Source of the DNA: Hyphochytrium catenoides
Lineage: Eukaryota > Sar > Hyphochytriomycetes > Hyphochytriales > Hyphochytriaceae
Reading direction: 5' to 3'
DNA length: 27,096 nucleotides
Assembly (NCBI GenBank): GCA_900088475.1
Contig: FLMG01004220.1
Coordinates: forward strand, 1-27,096
Shown: positions 8,384 to 20,265 of the stretch, piece by piece
How positions within the stretch are numbered: the stretch's first letter is position 1
How the letters are laid out: every line of letters begins with the position of its first letter
Program-made: the position numbers and the translations under genes
The notes under the pieces: generated by a model
Databases searched by the model: none
Told to the model about the DNA's origin: nothing
Seen by the model: the letters and a program-made list of their open reading frames with translations, nothing else

Positions 8384-11300
8384 ATGGCGACAACCTTAGA
8401 GGAGATAGGAGCAAAGCTCTTAGACTTTTCAGTGCCGTTTGACCTGGACGCACTTGAGTCAGTGGTGTCGACCTGCAATGAAGCCAACAACCCACAGGTA
8501 ACCAGCCAGTTAGGCTTTGAGGCCATCAATTTCCTTTATCTCTGACTGCAGACCTCGACCCTTCTAGCGTCCTCTGGCCAATAAGATCATGATGGCCCTT
8601 CAGGAGCATCCTGAGTCATGGACAAGGGCAGATGTGATTGTAGAACAGGCCAAGCTACCAAATACACGCTTCTTCGGCCTGCAGGTGAGTCTCTTGAATT
8701 CGTAGTTTCGATCGCCACTTTGCTTAGGTTGTTTTGCCACAGTTATTAGAAGATACCATAAAATATAGGTGGAATGCCATTGGGAGTAAGCAGAGGGACG
8801 GCATCAAGAACTATATCGTCTCTAAGATTATCGCGGTAGGCTCCCTATTTATTGTCCTAGTTGATCTTATCGGGTTGGGCTAACGCGTTAATTCCTCTTT
8901 CTGGCCTCTGTTGGCGGGCATGTTTCCTGTCGTGGTACGGAACAGCTATCGCAGGATGAGGCCACTATGGTCAAGGAGAAAGTGTTTCTGAACAAGCTTA
9001 ACCTAGTCCTTATCCAGGTAAGTCTCTTCTCTAGCTAGCCCATGGAAGAACGAAGAGAACAGCACCATTGAATCTTTGCTGTCAAACAGATCTTAAAGCA
9101 CGAATGGCCCCATAACTGGCCAACCTTCATCTCCGAGATTGTCACTGCGAGCAAGGTAAAGGATGGCGTTCATGTTCCCGTAGCTAGCAGCATAATGGTT
9201 TCGGCGTGCGCGCCATCGGCCGTTCTGTCTTCCTCTGTCCAGGAGTTTTGCAGTTCTGAGTTGTCGACTCCTTCCTTCACAGCCGCCAACTTTCCGTCGT
9301 TCCGCCTTCTCACTTGGTAATCTTCTTTCGCGTCGCATCCTGCTGCAAAGAACCTTTCCTCTCTCTCTTACATTATTGCCTGGAACTTTGTATCTTGCTA
9401 CCCATCAGACAAGTGAGATCATCTGTGAGAACAACATGAAGATACTGAAGCTTCTCAGTGAGGAGATCTTTGACTTCTCCAAGGACCAGATGACCTCACA
9501 GAAAATAAAGACAATGAAGGAGAGCCTTAATCACGAGTTTACTTTGATCTATCAGGTATGCGCATTTTTGTACTCGTACACCAGGATGATGACCTTACGC
9601 AAACTCTTCTTTGGCAGCTCTGTGAGTTTATCCTTGAGAACACTCAGCGGCCCTCCCTCGTGATTGTCGCACTGCAAACCTTTCTTCGCTTCTTATCCTG
9701 GATCCCTTTGGGTTACATCTTTGAGACTCAGATTATCCCGAAAATTATCAAGTACATGCGCATCCCCATGTTTCGCATTGATGCTGTGAGCTGCCTCACA
9801 GAAATTGCGGGTCTCACGGATGTTGGCACACAGTATGACCCTGTACTTCGAGAGCTCTATCTCAGCTTCATTACCCACCTTTCTCAGATTGTTCCTCCTG
9901 AAACCAACATTGCTGCCGCCTTTGATCAAGGGACGGACGCGGAGGAGGTGTTTATACAACGTGTCAGCTTGTTCCTGACCACCTTCTTTAAGGATCACAT
10001 CCGGGTGATCGAGGGGCAAGTTCAGACCTTGGGAGATGCCAACCACAACTCTCTTTTGATAGGGATGTCCTATCTCGTGAAGATTTCTATGGTGAACAAC
10101 GACGAGATCTTCAAAATTTGTTTAGATTATTGGCACTTCCTCTCTTCTGAGCTCTATACTTCGGACTCTTCCTTCAAAGGTCCTCAGCAAGTCCTGGCAA
10201 TCGGCCTCGGGTCTGCCCCGTCTCGTTCTCTGAAATTCCGAGCCATTCTTTCGCAAGTCCGAGTGGCGATGATCTCTCGCATGGCAAAGCCTGAGGAGGT
10301 TCTCATTGTGGAGGACGAGAATGGAGAGATTGTAAGAGAGACGACAAAGGACACCGAAGCGCTAGCTCAGTATAAGACGATGAGAGAGGCGCTAGTGTAT
10401 CTTACACACTTGGACTATGAAGATACAGAGAATATCATGCTTGACAAGCTTGCTAAGCAGGTAACACTAGATAGCACCGATTCCAAGAGGGGGTAGAAAC
10501 AGCCATGAAGCATTCACTAACCGCTACAGTGCAGCCGCGTAGATGGTATTTAGGCCTTGGATGGAGGAAAGTGGGACTTTTCAATAGTAGGCACAGATGG
10601 CGGGACAGAGTTCGGGAACGGTGCAGATTTTTGGAAGCGAAGCCTAGACTCAATTGGTTTCTGTTCTCCTGTTTGTATGGACAGTGCGATAACACCGAGT
10701 GGTCGTGGCATAACCTCAACACTCTGTGCTGGGCAATCGGTTCTATTAGTGGAGCCATGAGCGAAGAGGATGAGAAGCGGTTTTTGGTGATGGTAATCAA
10801 GGTGAGTTGAGGTCGTGCTCGAAGAGTTTAAGTAATTGGCTAATGTTTGGGGTGCACAGGACCTCTTAGGCTTATGCGAGATGAAGCGTGGAAAGGACAA
10901 CAAGGCGGTGGTGGCGTCTAACATTATGTATGTGGTGGGTCAATATCCACGCTTCCTGAGGGCGCACTGGAAGTTTTTGAAGACCGTGGTTAATAAGCTT
11001 TTCGAGTTCATGCACGAGTTGCATCCGGGCGTGCAGGTTAGACGCCCGCCTCTCTCACCCTTTTTGGCTTCAATCACTCTTGCTAATTATCTCTTGGCCA
11101 ATAGGATATGGCTTGTGACACCTTCTTGAAGATCAGTCAAAAGTGCAAGAAGAAGTTTGTCATGTTGCAACCCCAGGAGACAGAGCCTTTTGTGATGGAG
11201 CTACTGCACACGCTGCCAGCGATCATTTCTGACCTGGAGCCTCACCAGATCCATTCCTTTTACGAAGCAGTGGGATGTGAGTCATGTGCTTGGGAGCAGG

Positions 11301-13558
11301 ACGCACACTTGCTTCCTGTTGGCTCCTCACGGAGTCCTATTTCGCTTGTTGCCCCCTCTCTTTGCTGGCGCCGTGGCCTTTCCGTTCTGGCTTTATGGGG
11401 CGCATCATTTGCTCTCTACTCAACTACACAGCTCATGCATATTAGAATAACGTTCTCTCTGGCTCCTCCCGATAGGTATTATCTCTGCAGAGAATGATCC
11501 CCAGATGAGAGAACACCTTCTTCTTCGGCTGATGGCCCTTCCAAACGCCTCTTGGAAGAGCGTGATGTTGAACGCATCGCAAAGGATGGAGACGCTATAT
11601 GATCCAAACACGATCAAGGAGGTCTCCAAGATCATCAAGACCAACGTTAGCGTTTGCTCCACGGTCGGCCCATCGTTTGCTGCGCAGATGGGCGTCATTT
11701 ACATGGACATGCTGAATGTGTATAAGGCGTACAGCGAGCACATCTCAGCCACGGTGGCGGCAGAAGGGGAGCTTGCAACACGGAAGACATTGATCAGGTC
11801 AATGAGGTCAGCGAAGAAAGAAGCTCTGAAGCTTATTGAGGCCTTTGTAGAACACTCGACAGATCCTCAGGTGGGAGCTGTTGCAGGTTGATGGGAAGTA
11901 GCTTATCAGATGCTTAACCATCGCTTCCCTTTCCTCATAACCCTTTTCCTTCAAACCTTTCTGACAAAAAGATGGTCCGCAAGAACTTCATACCACCCAT
12001 GCTAGATCCTGTGCTTGGTGATTATCAGCGGAACATTGCACAGGCAAGAGATCCAGAGGTCTTGTCTCTGTTCGCGGCTATCATCAATAAGCTGAAAGCC
12101 ACGGTGGCAGAGGACGTGCCGAAGGTGCTAGAGGCCGTGTTTGAGTGCACGCTCCAGATGATCACACAGAACTTTCAGGATTTCCCCGAACATCGGATAA
12201 ACTTTTTCAAGTTGCTACAGGTAAACTTTTACTAGGCAAATAAAAAAAGCTACGGAGGCTACATCTCCTACGCAACGATGAGGAGGAAGAGACAGCTGAG
12301 ACGATAAACTTGCTAAGACGGAGACATTAGAAAGGCTGGGCCACAATGAGCGCCAGAATCGGAACGTGCCATCTTTCATCGATGTAATACCTGACCATTC
12401 TCCTCTCTTCAGGCTGTGAACTCCCACTGCTTCAGCGCTCTATTTAACATTCCTGCCAGCCATCAGAAGCTAGTGGTGGACTGCGTCGTGTGGGCCTTCA
12501 AGCATACAGAGAGAAATATTGCCGACACGGTAAGCAGCATAAAGAGTAGGTTCTGTTTGTTAAACTCTGCTGACGTACTGCTATTATTCTCCCTTCTAGG
12601 GTTTGGATATCCTCTATTCTCTGCTGCTTAACGTCCAGCAGAGCCCGGAGGTGGCCCAAGGATTCTACATGTCGTTTTATCTCTCTCTGTTGCAAGACGT
12701 GCTGAGCGTGGTGACTGATCGGCTGCATAAAAATGCCTTCAAGATGCACGCTACTATCCTGAAGCACCTGTTCCATCTCGTGGAGATGGGCCAGGTCACT
12801 GTGCCGCTGTGGGAGAGCATTGGGCAGAGCCAGCCTCAGGGCCAAACAAATCAGGGCTTTATGAGAGAATACGTGATGCATCTTTTAACCACTGCCTTTC
12901 CCAACGTCTCAAGGTAAGTCAATAGGTATACATTGATGAAGGAGGATGACAGTGTTGAACCATTTACCGTCTTGCCGCTGGCGTTTGTCAAAAATAATCT
13001 TTGATTCCCTTGGTCACTGAGAGAATCCTGTCACGGTCCTCGCTGTCTTTATGTGTGACAACCTTCTCATTGTCCTGGTGCTGATAATACTGCAGGCACC
13101 AGATTCAGGCCTTCGTGGTTGGATGCTTTAATCTGAAAAACGATCTTCCGGCTTTCAAGATGCATCTTAGGGACTTCCTTGTCCAACTTAAGGTAGAAGC
13201 GGCTTGCGGCCAGAGATAGTGATGATTGACGGAGAGAATGGGAGACGATACGCCAAGCATTCCCTATTGGGGAAATGGCTGGAGGGAAGGAGCAGTCCAT
13301 GGCAGGGTTACAGGGTTTGACCGCTTCGAGTTGTGGCTGGCTGAGGCAGTCGGCAAAAGAAACGAAGGGCAATAATGAATGCTAGATCAATACTAACATG
13401 ATCTGCAGGAGTTCTCGGGTGAAGACAACGCCGACCTCTTCAACGAAGAGCGGATAGCAGCACAGAAGCTGGAATCAGAGAAGCTGATGGCAGCGAAGCT
13501 TGCAGTGCCTGGGCTGGTGAACCCACATGAACGCCCAGACGATATGGCAGACTTATAA
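8384..13558 (+). CDS. XPO1: Exportin-1/CRM1 copy A (Cys529, leptomycin-sensitive type), 16 exons
   Basis: Karyopherin that binds RanGTP and leucine-rich nuclear export signals and carries cargo through the nuclear pore. Exons: 8384-8497, 8568-8684, 8743-8835, 8946-9017, 9090-9155, 9409-9555, 9618-10460, 10685-10801, 10860-11036, 11105-11276, 11476-11870, 11972-12220, 12413-12529, 12600-12913, 13096-13192, 13409-13558. They give 1079 residues without a stop; human has 1071. An in-frame TAA at 8375 fixes the start. The N-terminal importin-beta/CRIME region is at about 1-200 ([28 protein letters not shown]). The acidic Ran-contacting loop is [20 protein letters not shown]. The NES groove is in exons 8-10 ([30 protein letters not shown]). 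Cys529 (TGC, 10875-10877) in [11 protein letters not shown] equals human Cys528, the leptomycin B target. All introns are GT-AG, phase 0 except 10 (phase 1) and 14 (phase 2), 58-253 nt, with few repeats. Tandem partner: copy B. Confidence 0.97.
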
Positions 13559-15006
13559 TGAGGACGCCGGAGGACGGGTATCGGATAGACAGAGACACAG
13601 AAGGAGGCGTTTGATGTGTCCGAAAGGGAATCAGGCAGGGTTGATGGAGGGGAATGGAGAAATAGTTATTTTATTTAGCTAGGCATACCCGGTGCCATGC
13701 TGGACTTCAGAGGCTGAGGGACCTCAGTATTCTTGTTTGCTGCACCAGAGTAACATAATGTGGTCCCAGCGGGTTTCACATTGATTGTTGTGGAGACGCA
13801 GCGCTATGATATCAGAACGTTTACCCTCTATCCCTCAGCTCCGATCACAATCTCTTCCCCTCTACTTTTCTGGGCCTCATCAAGCTCTCTGAACCAGCCG
13901 CGCCTTGGGGCCGAAGCGATAGGAGACCGCTTTGTCATTCAACTAATCCTGTTCATGGTGCTCACCCTCTTTAGACTGAGGTTATCAGCTGATAGCATTC
14001 ACTTCCTAAATAAGAAGCTACATGCCCAGGGCGGCCGACAGTGAGTGTGCCTCATGAACATGAACATCCCGCTGCTTTCCTGGGCTCCGACGTCAACAGC
14101 AAGAGTGTGGCAGTGGGGCGACTGCAGCTTCTGCGTTGGCAGCAACTTGGTGAACTGCTGGTGGCGTGGGAACTCGGTGAAGAGATAAAATAGTGCATTC
14201 TTTTATCAAAGGACCATTTCTATTTATTTATTATTTCTAAGTTATCCCTGATGGAATGATGTCAAATTATGCCGATTCTTTACTTTATTTAGTTATAAAT
14301 TTCCCAAGGAACAAATCATCATAACTTTATTGGAGAGCGCATATTTTTGGAATCCAAAAAGTAAGAAATCAAACTTTCATCAGAAGATCTGTGGGGAGCG
14401 TGGAAGGTGAGACGTGGGAAGAGACAGAGCGACTAGAGATGAGGACGCCTATCGGGATTGTAGGTATTGAGAACAAACAGAGTGATAAGAAGAGACGAGG
14501 GAAAGGAATTCTGGATAGGAAGTGGACTGCCGAGAGAGAAATGAGAGAGAGAAATGGGGAGAGAGAGGAAGAGAGAGGGAGAGAAAGGGAAAGAGGAAGA
14601 GAGAGAGAGACAGAGCGAGAGAGAGAAACGAGAGAGAGAAGAGGGGGAGAGCGAGAGAGGACCAAGAGAGAGGGAAAAGAGAGAGGGAAGAGAGAGGGCA
14701 AAGAGAGGCACAGGAGAGAGGCAGGAGAAGAGAGGGACAACGAGACAGAGGGCGGCACCAGAGAGACAGTTGATCCAAGCATTATTGCAGACGAAGAACG
14801 CCAGGAAGCTGGACGGACAATTTGCTTCTCACTGGCCGGGCAGACGTCGAGCTCCGGACACCGCACCAAACATTCTTAGCGCTGCCGCAGAGAGAAAGAG
14901 AGATTCTGGTCTCTCTTCCACGTACAATCGAACACTTCGTTCTGGAAGCGAGGTAGAAGGTTGAGGCCTTCCTCTCTCTATTTGTCGGGAGGAAGCTAGC
15001 GCTACC
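13559..15006. other. Spacer between the two CRM1 genes
   Basis: 1448 bp with three parts. 13559-14180 is the unique 3' flank of copy A; a 95-codon ORF there has no recognisable similarity. 14180-14370 is an AT-rich island, conspicuous against its surroundings, with several ATTTA/TTTATT motifs that could serve polyadenylation or act as a boundary. 14380-14960 is the GA-rich 5' flank of copy B. No gene or pseudogene is recognised and no CRM1 fragment remains between the copies. Confidence 0.6.
14531..14750. repeat. Purine (GA)-rich low-complexity tract 5' of CRM1-B
   Basis: About 220 bp of almost pure A/G on the plus strand, made of GAGA and GGAGA variants, 260-480 bp before the CRM1-B ATG. 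It produces spurious Arg/Glu ORFs on one strand and Ser/Leu ORFs on the other. It might act as a GAGA-type promoter element or form triplex DNA; only the composition is directly seen. Confidence 0.8.
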
Positions 15007-15286
15007 ATGGGTTCAATAGAAGAGGCAGGGAAGAAGCTTCTGGACTTCTCTCAGCCTTTTGAACTTCCTCTTCTCGAGAATGTTGTCAGCGCCTTCAATG
15101 ATCCTCACCACCCACAGGTATGGAGCTATGGATCTTCCGTCGTACCGTAGGAGAGATATTACCTTGGGTCAACTTTTTCTGTCGTCTCGCTTGCTGCATC
15201 TCGTTTCCACCCGGGCAGTCATTCTCCGGGGACTCCTGTGGGCGTCTTCACCAAGCTTTCCCGTCTTTTCTGCCTTCTGCTTTCGA

Positions 15287-15321
<35 letters not shown>

Positions 15322-18300
15322 CTCTCTCTTTCTCGCTCTCTCTCTCTCCGGTCGAGATGCCCCTCTTTCCGAATATGGGGTGGCTAACCTAACTCGCTCG
15401 TTCGCCTGCTACAGAGGGCCGTGGCCAACAAAGTGCTGATGGCTCTGCAGGAGCATCCTGAAGCCTGGACTAGAGCGGACGTCATTCTTGAAAACTCTTC
15501 TAGTACTAACACGCGCTTCTTTGGACTGCAGGTAAGCCTCGTGCTCTGTTCCTCTCTTCCGCATGTTTACGCTGAGCCCTTGCTCTCTCTCTCTCCCTCT
15601 TTCTCTCCGTTGGTCTCTGTCTGTCTGTCTATTTGTCTGTGTCTCTTCTCTGTGCGCTGCTCCTTTTTTGTAGTTGTTAGAAGACGCGATTCGTTACCGC
15701 TGGAAGATTGTGCCAGCAGAGCAGCGACATGGCATCAGGAACTATATCGTGCAGAAAATCCTCGTGGTGAGTCTTCTAACTTTGCTTGCCGTGAACAGGT
15801 TCATCCCTGCTTCCTCTTGATTGGTTCAGCCTTCCTAGTCTATTGCCATAGTCGGACACGCTGGTTGAAGCTCTCTTCAACACTATCCTCTTGTTGTTGA
15901 GGTGGTTGTCTTGAAATGCTCCTGTTTCCTCGCTCTTTGGCTCTGCTCATGCCCTTCTCTCTCTCCCTCTCGCGCGCGGGTCTTCTTCCTCTCTCTCGCT
16001 GCTCTCCCTCTATGTCTCTGTTGCTCTGCGTGTGGCCGTTCATCTACCTATGGCTTGCCGCCCTGGCTTCTTGCCTGCTATCTTATTCGATCCTGGTTGG
16101 TGGTGCAGCTATCAAAGGACGAAGCAACCATGTCCAGAGAGAAAGTGTTCTTGCATAAGCTGAACCTTGTTCTTATTCAGGTGAAGCACCTTCCCTGACC
16201 TAGGCACCTGACAGTCTACCTTTCTAGCCACTCTCTGAGATCTCTCTCTCTCTCTCTCCCCATATATTTATATGCTCTCTTTCGGCTTTCTGCCCTCAAT
16301 CTCTAAACCTTTTTTAGTCCTATCCTCTCCATTGAGAGTTTTGGTCAGCCTTCTCTTTAGTCTACACTGCGCGATTTTGCTTCTCTGCTTCGCCGCCATC
16401 CCAAGTCCGCTCTAATATTAAATCTCTTCACCACTATTCCCTATCTCTATGCTAATATTCTCTCTGCCTTTTCTCTTTTCCGCTATAGATTCTTAAGCAC
16501 GAGTGGCCTCACAATTGGCCTGAGTTTATCAGTGAGATTGTCTCAGCAAGCAAGGTATGCTCTGACTCTCTCTCCCCACACTTATTCTCCATGGTTTCCT
16601 GGTCCTGGAACGACGAACCTCTTTATAGTCTCTATTTTTTCAGCTTTCTGTCTCATCTAATGCACTACCATTCCCCCTCTCCAGGTTCTGTCTATCTGAC
16701 TTCCCTCTCATTCACGCCTCATCTCTCTCTCTCTCTCTCCCCTCTCTTTTCCCCACTGACCTCTATGAACACACAATGTCCTATAGACTAGTGAGATTCT
16801 CTGTGAGAACAACATGCACATTCTGAAGCTTCTGAGCGAGGAAGTGTTTGACTTCTCCAAGGACCAAATGACCACCCAGAAGACAAAGACTATGAAGGAA
16901 AGTCTTAACAGTGAATTTACCAAGGTTTATCAGGTATGCCGACTGCTGATCTTTGTATTAATTGGGCTTTTTCTAGGGGATCTCCTTTTTCTCTGTCCTC
17001 TCTTTCCCTCTATCACTCCCTCTCTCGTGTGGTGGATACCAATTCTCCGTCTCACCTGAGGCAGCACTAATCCTCAAAAACTCTGCTGAACCCCAAAGCT
17101 CTCTTCCACGATCTTTTGCCACTCTTCTTCTATCCATTTCTCGGCAGGCTGAATGGTAGTGAGGACATTCTTTCCCCCTAAAAAGCTATCCTCGTCGTTG
17201 AGCGTTCTACCTCCCTCAGATCATCTATCCTCTTCCTTTTTCTCACATAACACATGTTCTTTTCTTCTCTCTCCCTCTCTGTGTGTCTCTCTCGCCTGTT
17301 ACAGCTTTGCGAGTTCATCATTGAACACTCCCAGCGGCCCCAGCTTATCACCATCACCCTGCAGACGCTACTTCGCTTTCTCTCCTGGATTCCTCTTGGC
17401 TATGTCTTCGAGACCAAACTCATTCCCACGCTAGTCACCAAGTTTCCTCCAGCTCCCGCCTTCAGATCGGACGCCGTTAGTTGCCTTACAGAGATAGCCA
17501 ACCTCTCGGACGTAGGGGAGAAGTACAACCACGTCTTTCTCTCTCTTTATCTTAGCTTTATAGGGCAGCTCACGAGGATCGTATCTCCTGACTCTAACAT
17601 TGCTGCGGCGTTCGAGAGAAGCTCCGATGCTGATCAGATCTTCATACAGCGTCTCTCTCTCTTTTTCACCTCTTTCTTCAAGAATCACATCAAGGTCATT
17701 GAGTCACAGATAACCGCCCTCGGGGATGAGCACCACAAGGCACTTGTCATCGGACTCACGTACCTCGTACGGATCTCTGAAGTACAGGATGACCAGATTT
17801 TCAAAATCTGTCTCGAGTATTGGCACTATTTGGCCAATGATCTCTACCTGAATGTGAAGATCCCGCAACAGGTGGTTCTTTTAGGCATGAAACCCCAGGG
17901 CGTAGCAAACAATCGTATTGCAAAGTTTGCGGCCGTTCTCTCTCAGGTGCGGCTGGTGATGATCTCTCGCATGGCCAAGCCCGAGGAGGTTCTGATTGTC
18001 GAAGATGAGAACGGAGAAATAGTGAGAGAGACAACCAAGGACACGGAGGCTTTGGCTCAGTATAAGACGATGCGAGAGGCGCTGGTCTATCTCACGCACT
18101 TGGACTATGAAGATACAGAGAATATCATGCTTGACAAGCTTGCTAAGCAGGTAATGTGGGCGAGACTAGGACAGCGTCCGCATTTTCGCGGAAACTAGGG
18201 GAGAGACGTGGAAGCGTTCAATAGAAGAAAGAGATTTTTAAAGAGGAAAGAGAAAGGCAGTAATGTGGAAGGCTCAGCGGTAGAAGAAAGAAGAACAATG

Positions 18301-20231
18301 GCGGACGAGATGGTAACGGTAGCGAGGGAGGAAGTCGCTCTCTCCACCTTTACCTTAGCCTTGCTGCTTCCTTCTCCCCCTTGTCTTCAGTGTGATAACA
18401 GCGAGTGGTCATGGCACAATCTGAACACTTTGTGCTGGGCCATCGGTTCCATCAGTGGGGCGATGAGCGAAGAAGATGAGAAGCGCTTCTTAGTCACAGT
18501 CATCAAGGTAAGAGCTTCATCTACTCTTGCTCTCTCTAGATGTTTGGTTATTCCATTGCAGGTCAAACACGTTTTCCGAATCCCTTTCCTCCTCTCCCTC
18601 TTTCCAAGATAGTGCTGCTCCTTCCCTTCCTTCGAATATCACTTTTTCCCTCTTTGCTTGCTGACTCGATCTCTCCAATGTGCATATGCTCGCAGGACCT
18701 CTTGGGGCTGACGGAGATGAAGCGTGGAAAGGACAACAAGGCGGTGGTGGCGTCTAATATTATGTATGTGGTGGGCCAATATCCACGCTTCTTGAGAGCC
18801 CACTGGAAGTTCTTGAAGACTGTGGTCAACAAGCTATTCGAGTTCATGCACGAGCTGCATCCAGGCGTGCAGGTGATAGCCACAGATCTCTTTTAGCTCT
18901 TGGAACCACTTTCCCGCTTCCCTCCTCTGTCTTTTATGTCGCTTGCTTCAGGAAGCTATACTCTCACTCTTGGATGTCACCTCCGTCGTCACTCTGTTCG
19001 GTAGTGCGTTCGCTTTCTTCCTCTACAACGTCCGGCCCGGGTTGCTATTCTGCTTTCGCTCTCTCTCTGTCTCTTTCTGTCTCTTTCCTCTCACTTCTGT
19101 TCACTACATCACCTTGCGGTACAATGTAGGTCCCCTATCGCTGAATCATCTGCTCTAGTTCTGCCTCTGTCTCCGTTCAAACGCTTCCAACTGCTCACGA
19201 CCTCTCTGTGCCACGGCAGGACATGGCGTGTGATACTTTCCTGAAGATTAGTCAGAAGTGCAAGAAGAAGTTTGTTACGCTGCAGCCTCAGGAGACAGAG
19301 CCTTTCATCGTAGAGCTTCTGCAGACCCTCCCAGCCATTATCTCAGACCTGGAGACCCATCAGATCCACTCATTCTATGAAGCTGTTGCTTGTACGCCCA
19401 GCACACCAGCGCCTTTCTAGCTGTCGTTCCAACTTCTCCTTCGCCACACTGAGCCTCCTCTTGTCCTTGCGAGCCTGCAGTTGCTCCCGTTTCTCGGCCT
19501 TTCCCTCCTTCGTACATGTTCCTCTAAGCCTCCTTTTTCTCACAGGCATGATCTCGGCTGAGAATGACCTTCGCGTTCGAGAGCAGCTCCTTATGCGGCT
19601 AATGGCCCTTCCTAACACTGCGTGGACCAACGTCATGCTCGCGGCCTCTCAGCGTATGGAAACTCTATACGAGGCCAACACTATCAAAGAAGTCTCCAAG
19701 ATCTTGCGAACAAACGTGGCTGTCTGCGCATCGGTTGGGCCATCATTTGCCGCGCAGATGGGCGTCATATATATGGACATGTTGAACGTCTATAAGGCTT
19801 ATAGTGAGCATATATCGGCCACCGTTGCTGCAGAGGGAGAGCTGGCAACACGAAAGACGCTTATTCGGTCGATGAGATCAGCGAAGAAAGAGGCGCTCAA
19901 GCTTATTGAGGCCTTTGTGGAGAACTGTACCGACCCGCAGGTAAAGCTAGGGAGATAAAGAAGGGCGAGAGGTGGAAAGGGAGCGTCATGCTTGAGGAAG
20001 AGACTGAAAAAGGGACAATGGGACAGCATCAAAGAAAGCAAGACGAGACAGGTTTGGGAGGTGAAGAGTTTAAGCGGCAGAGCACCTTTTGGGAGAGATT
20101 GAGAGGTCGTCTCTCCTCTGCCGCGTTGTCTCCTGCAACTTTGATCAATCGCTCCAGATGTCTCTCACCTCTCCCTACCGGACTAGATTACCTGTAGTTG
20201 ACACTGTTGGTTCCTTGTTTCTCTCTCTCTG

Positions 20232-20265
<34 letters not shown>

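Noticed and set aside
9693-10046. 117-codon minus-strand ORF
   Set aside because: It lies antisense inside CRM1-A exon 7, whose plus-strand frame is strongly conserved.
12498-12881. 127-codon minus-strand ORF
   Set aside because: Antisense shadow of CRM1-A exon 14.
14391-14879. 162-codon plus-strand ORF and several minus-strand Ser/Leu ORFs over the same bases
   Set aside because: They are translations of the GA-rich tract (Arg/Glu/Gly on one strand, Ser/Leu/Pro on the other) with no domain; artefacts of simple sequence.
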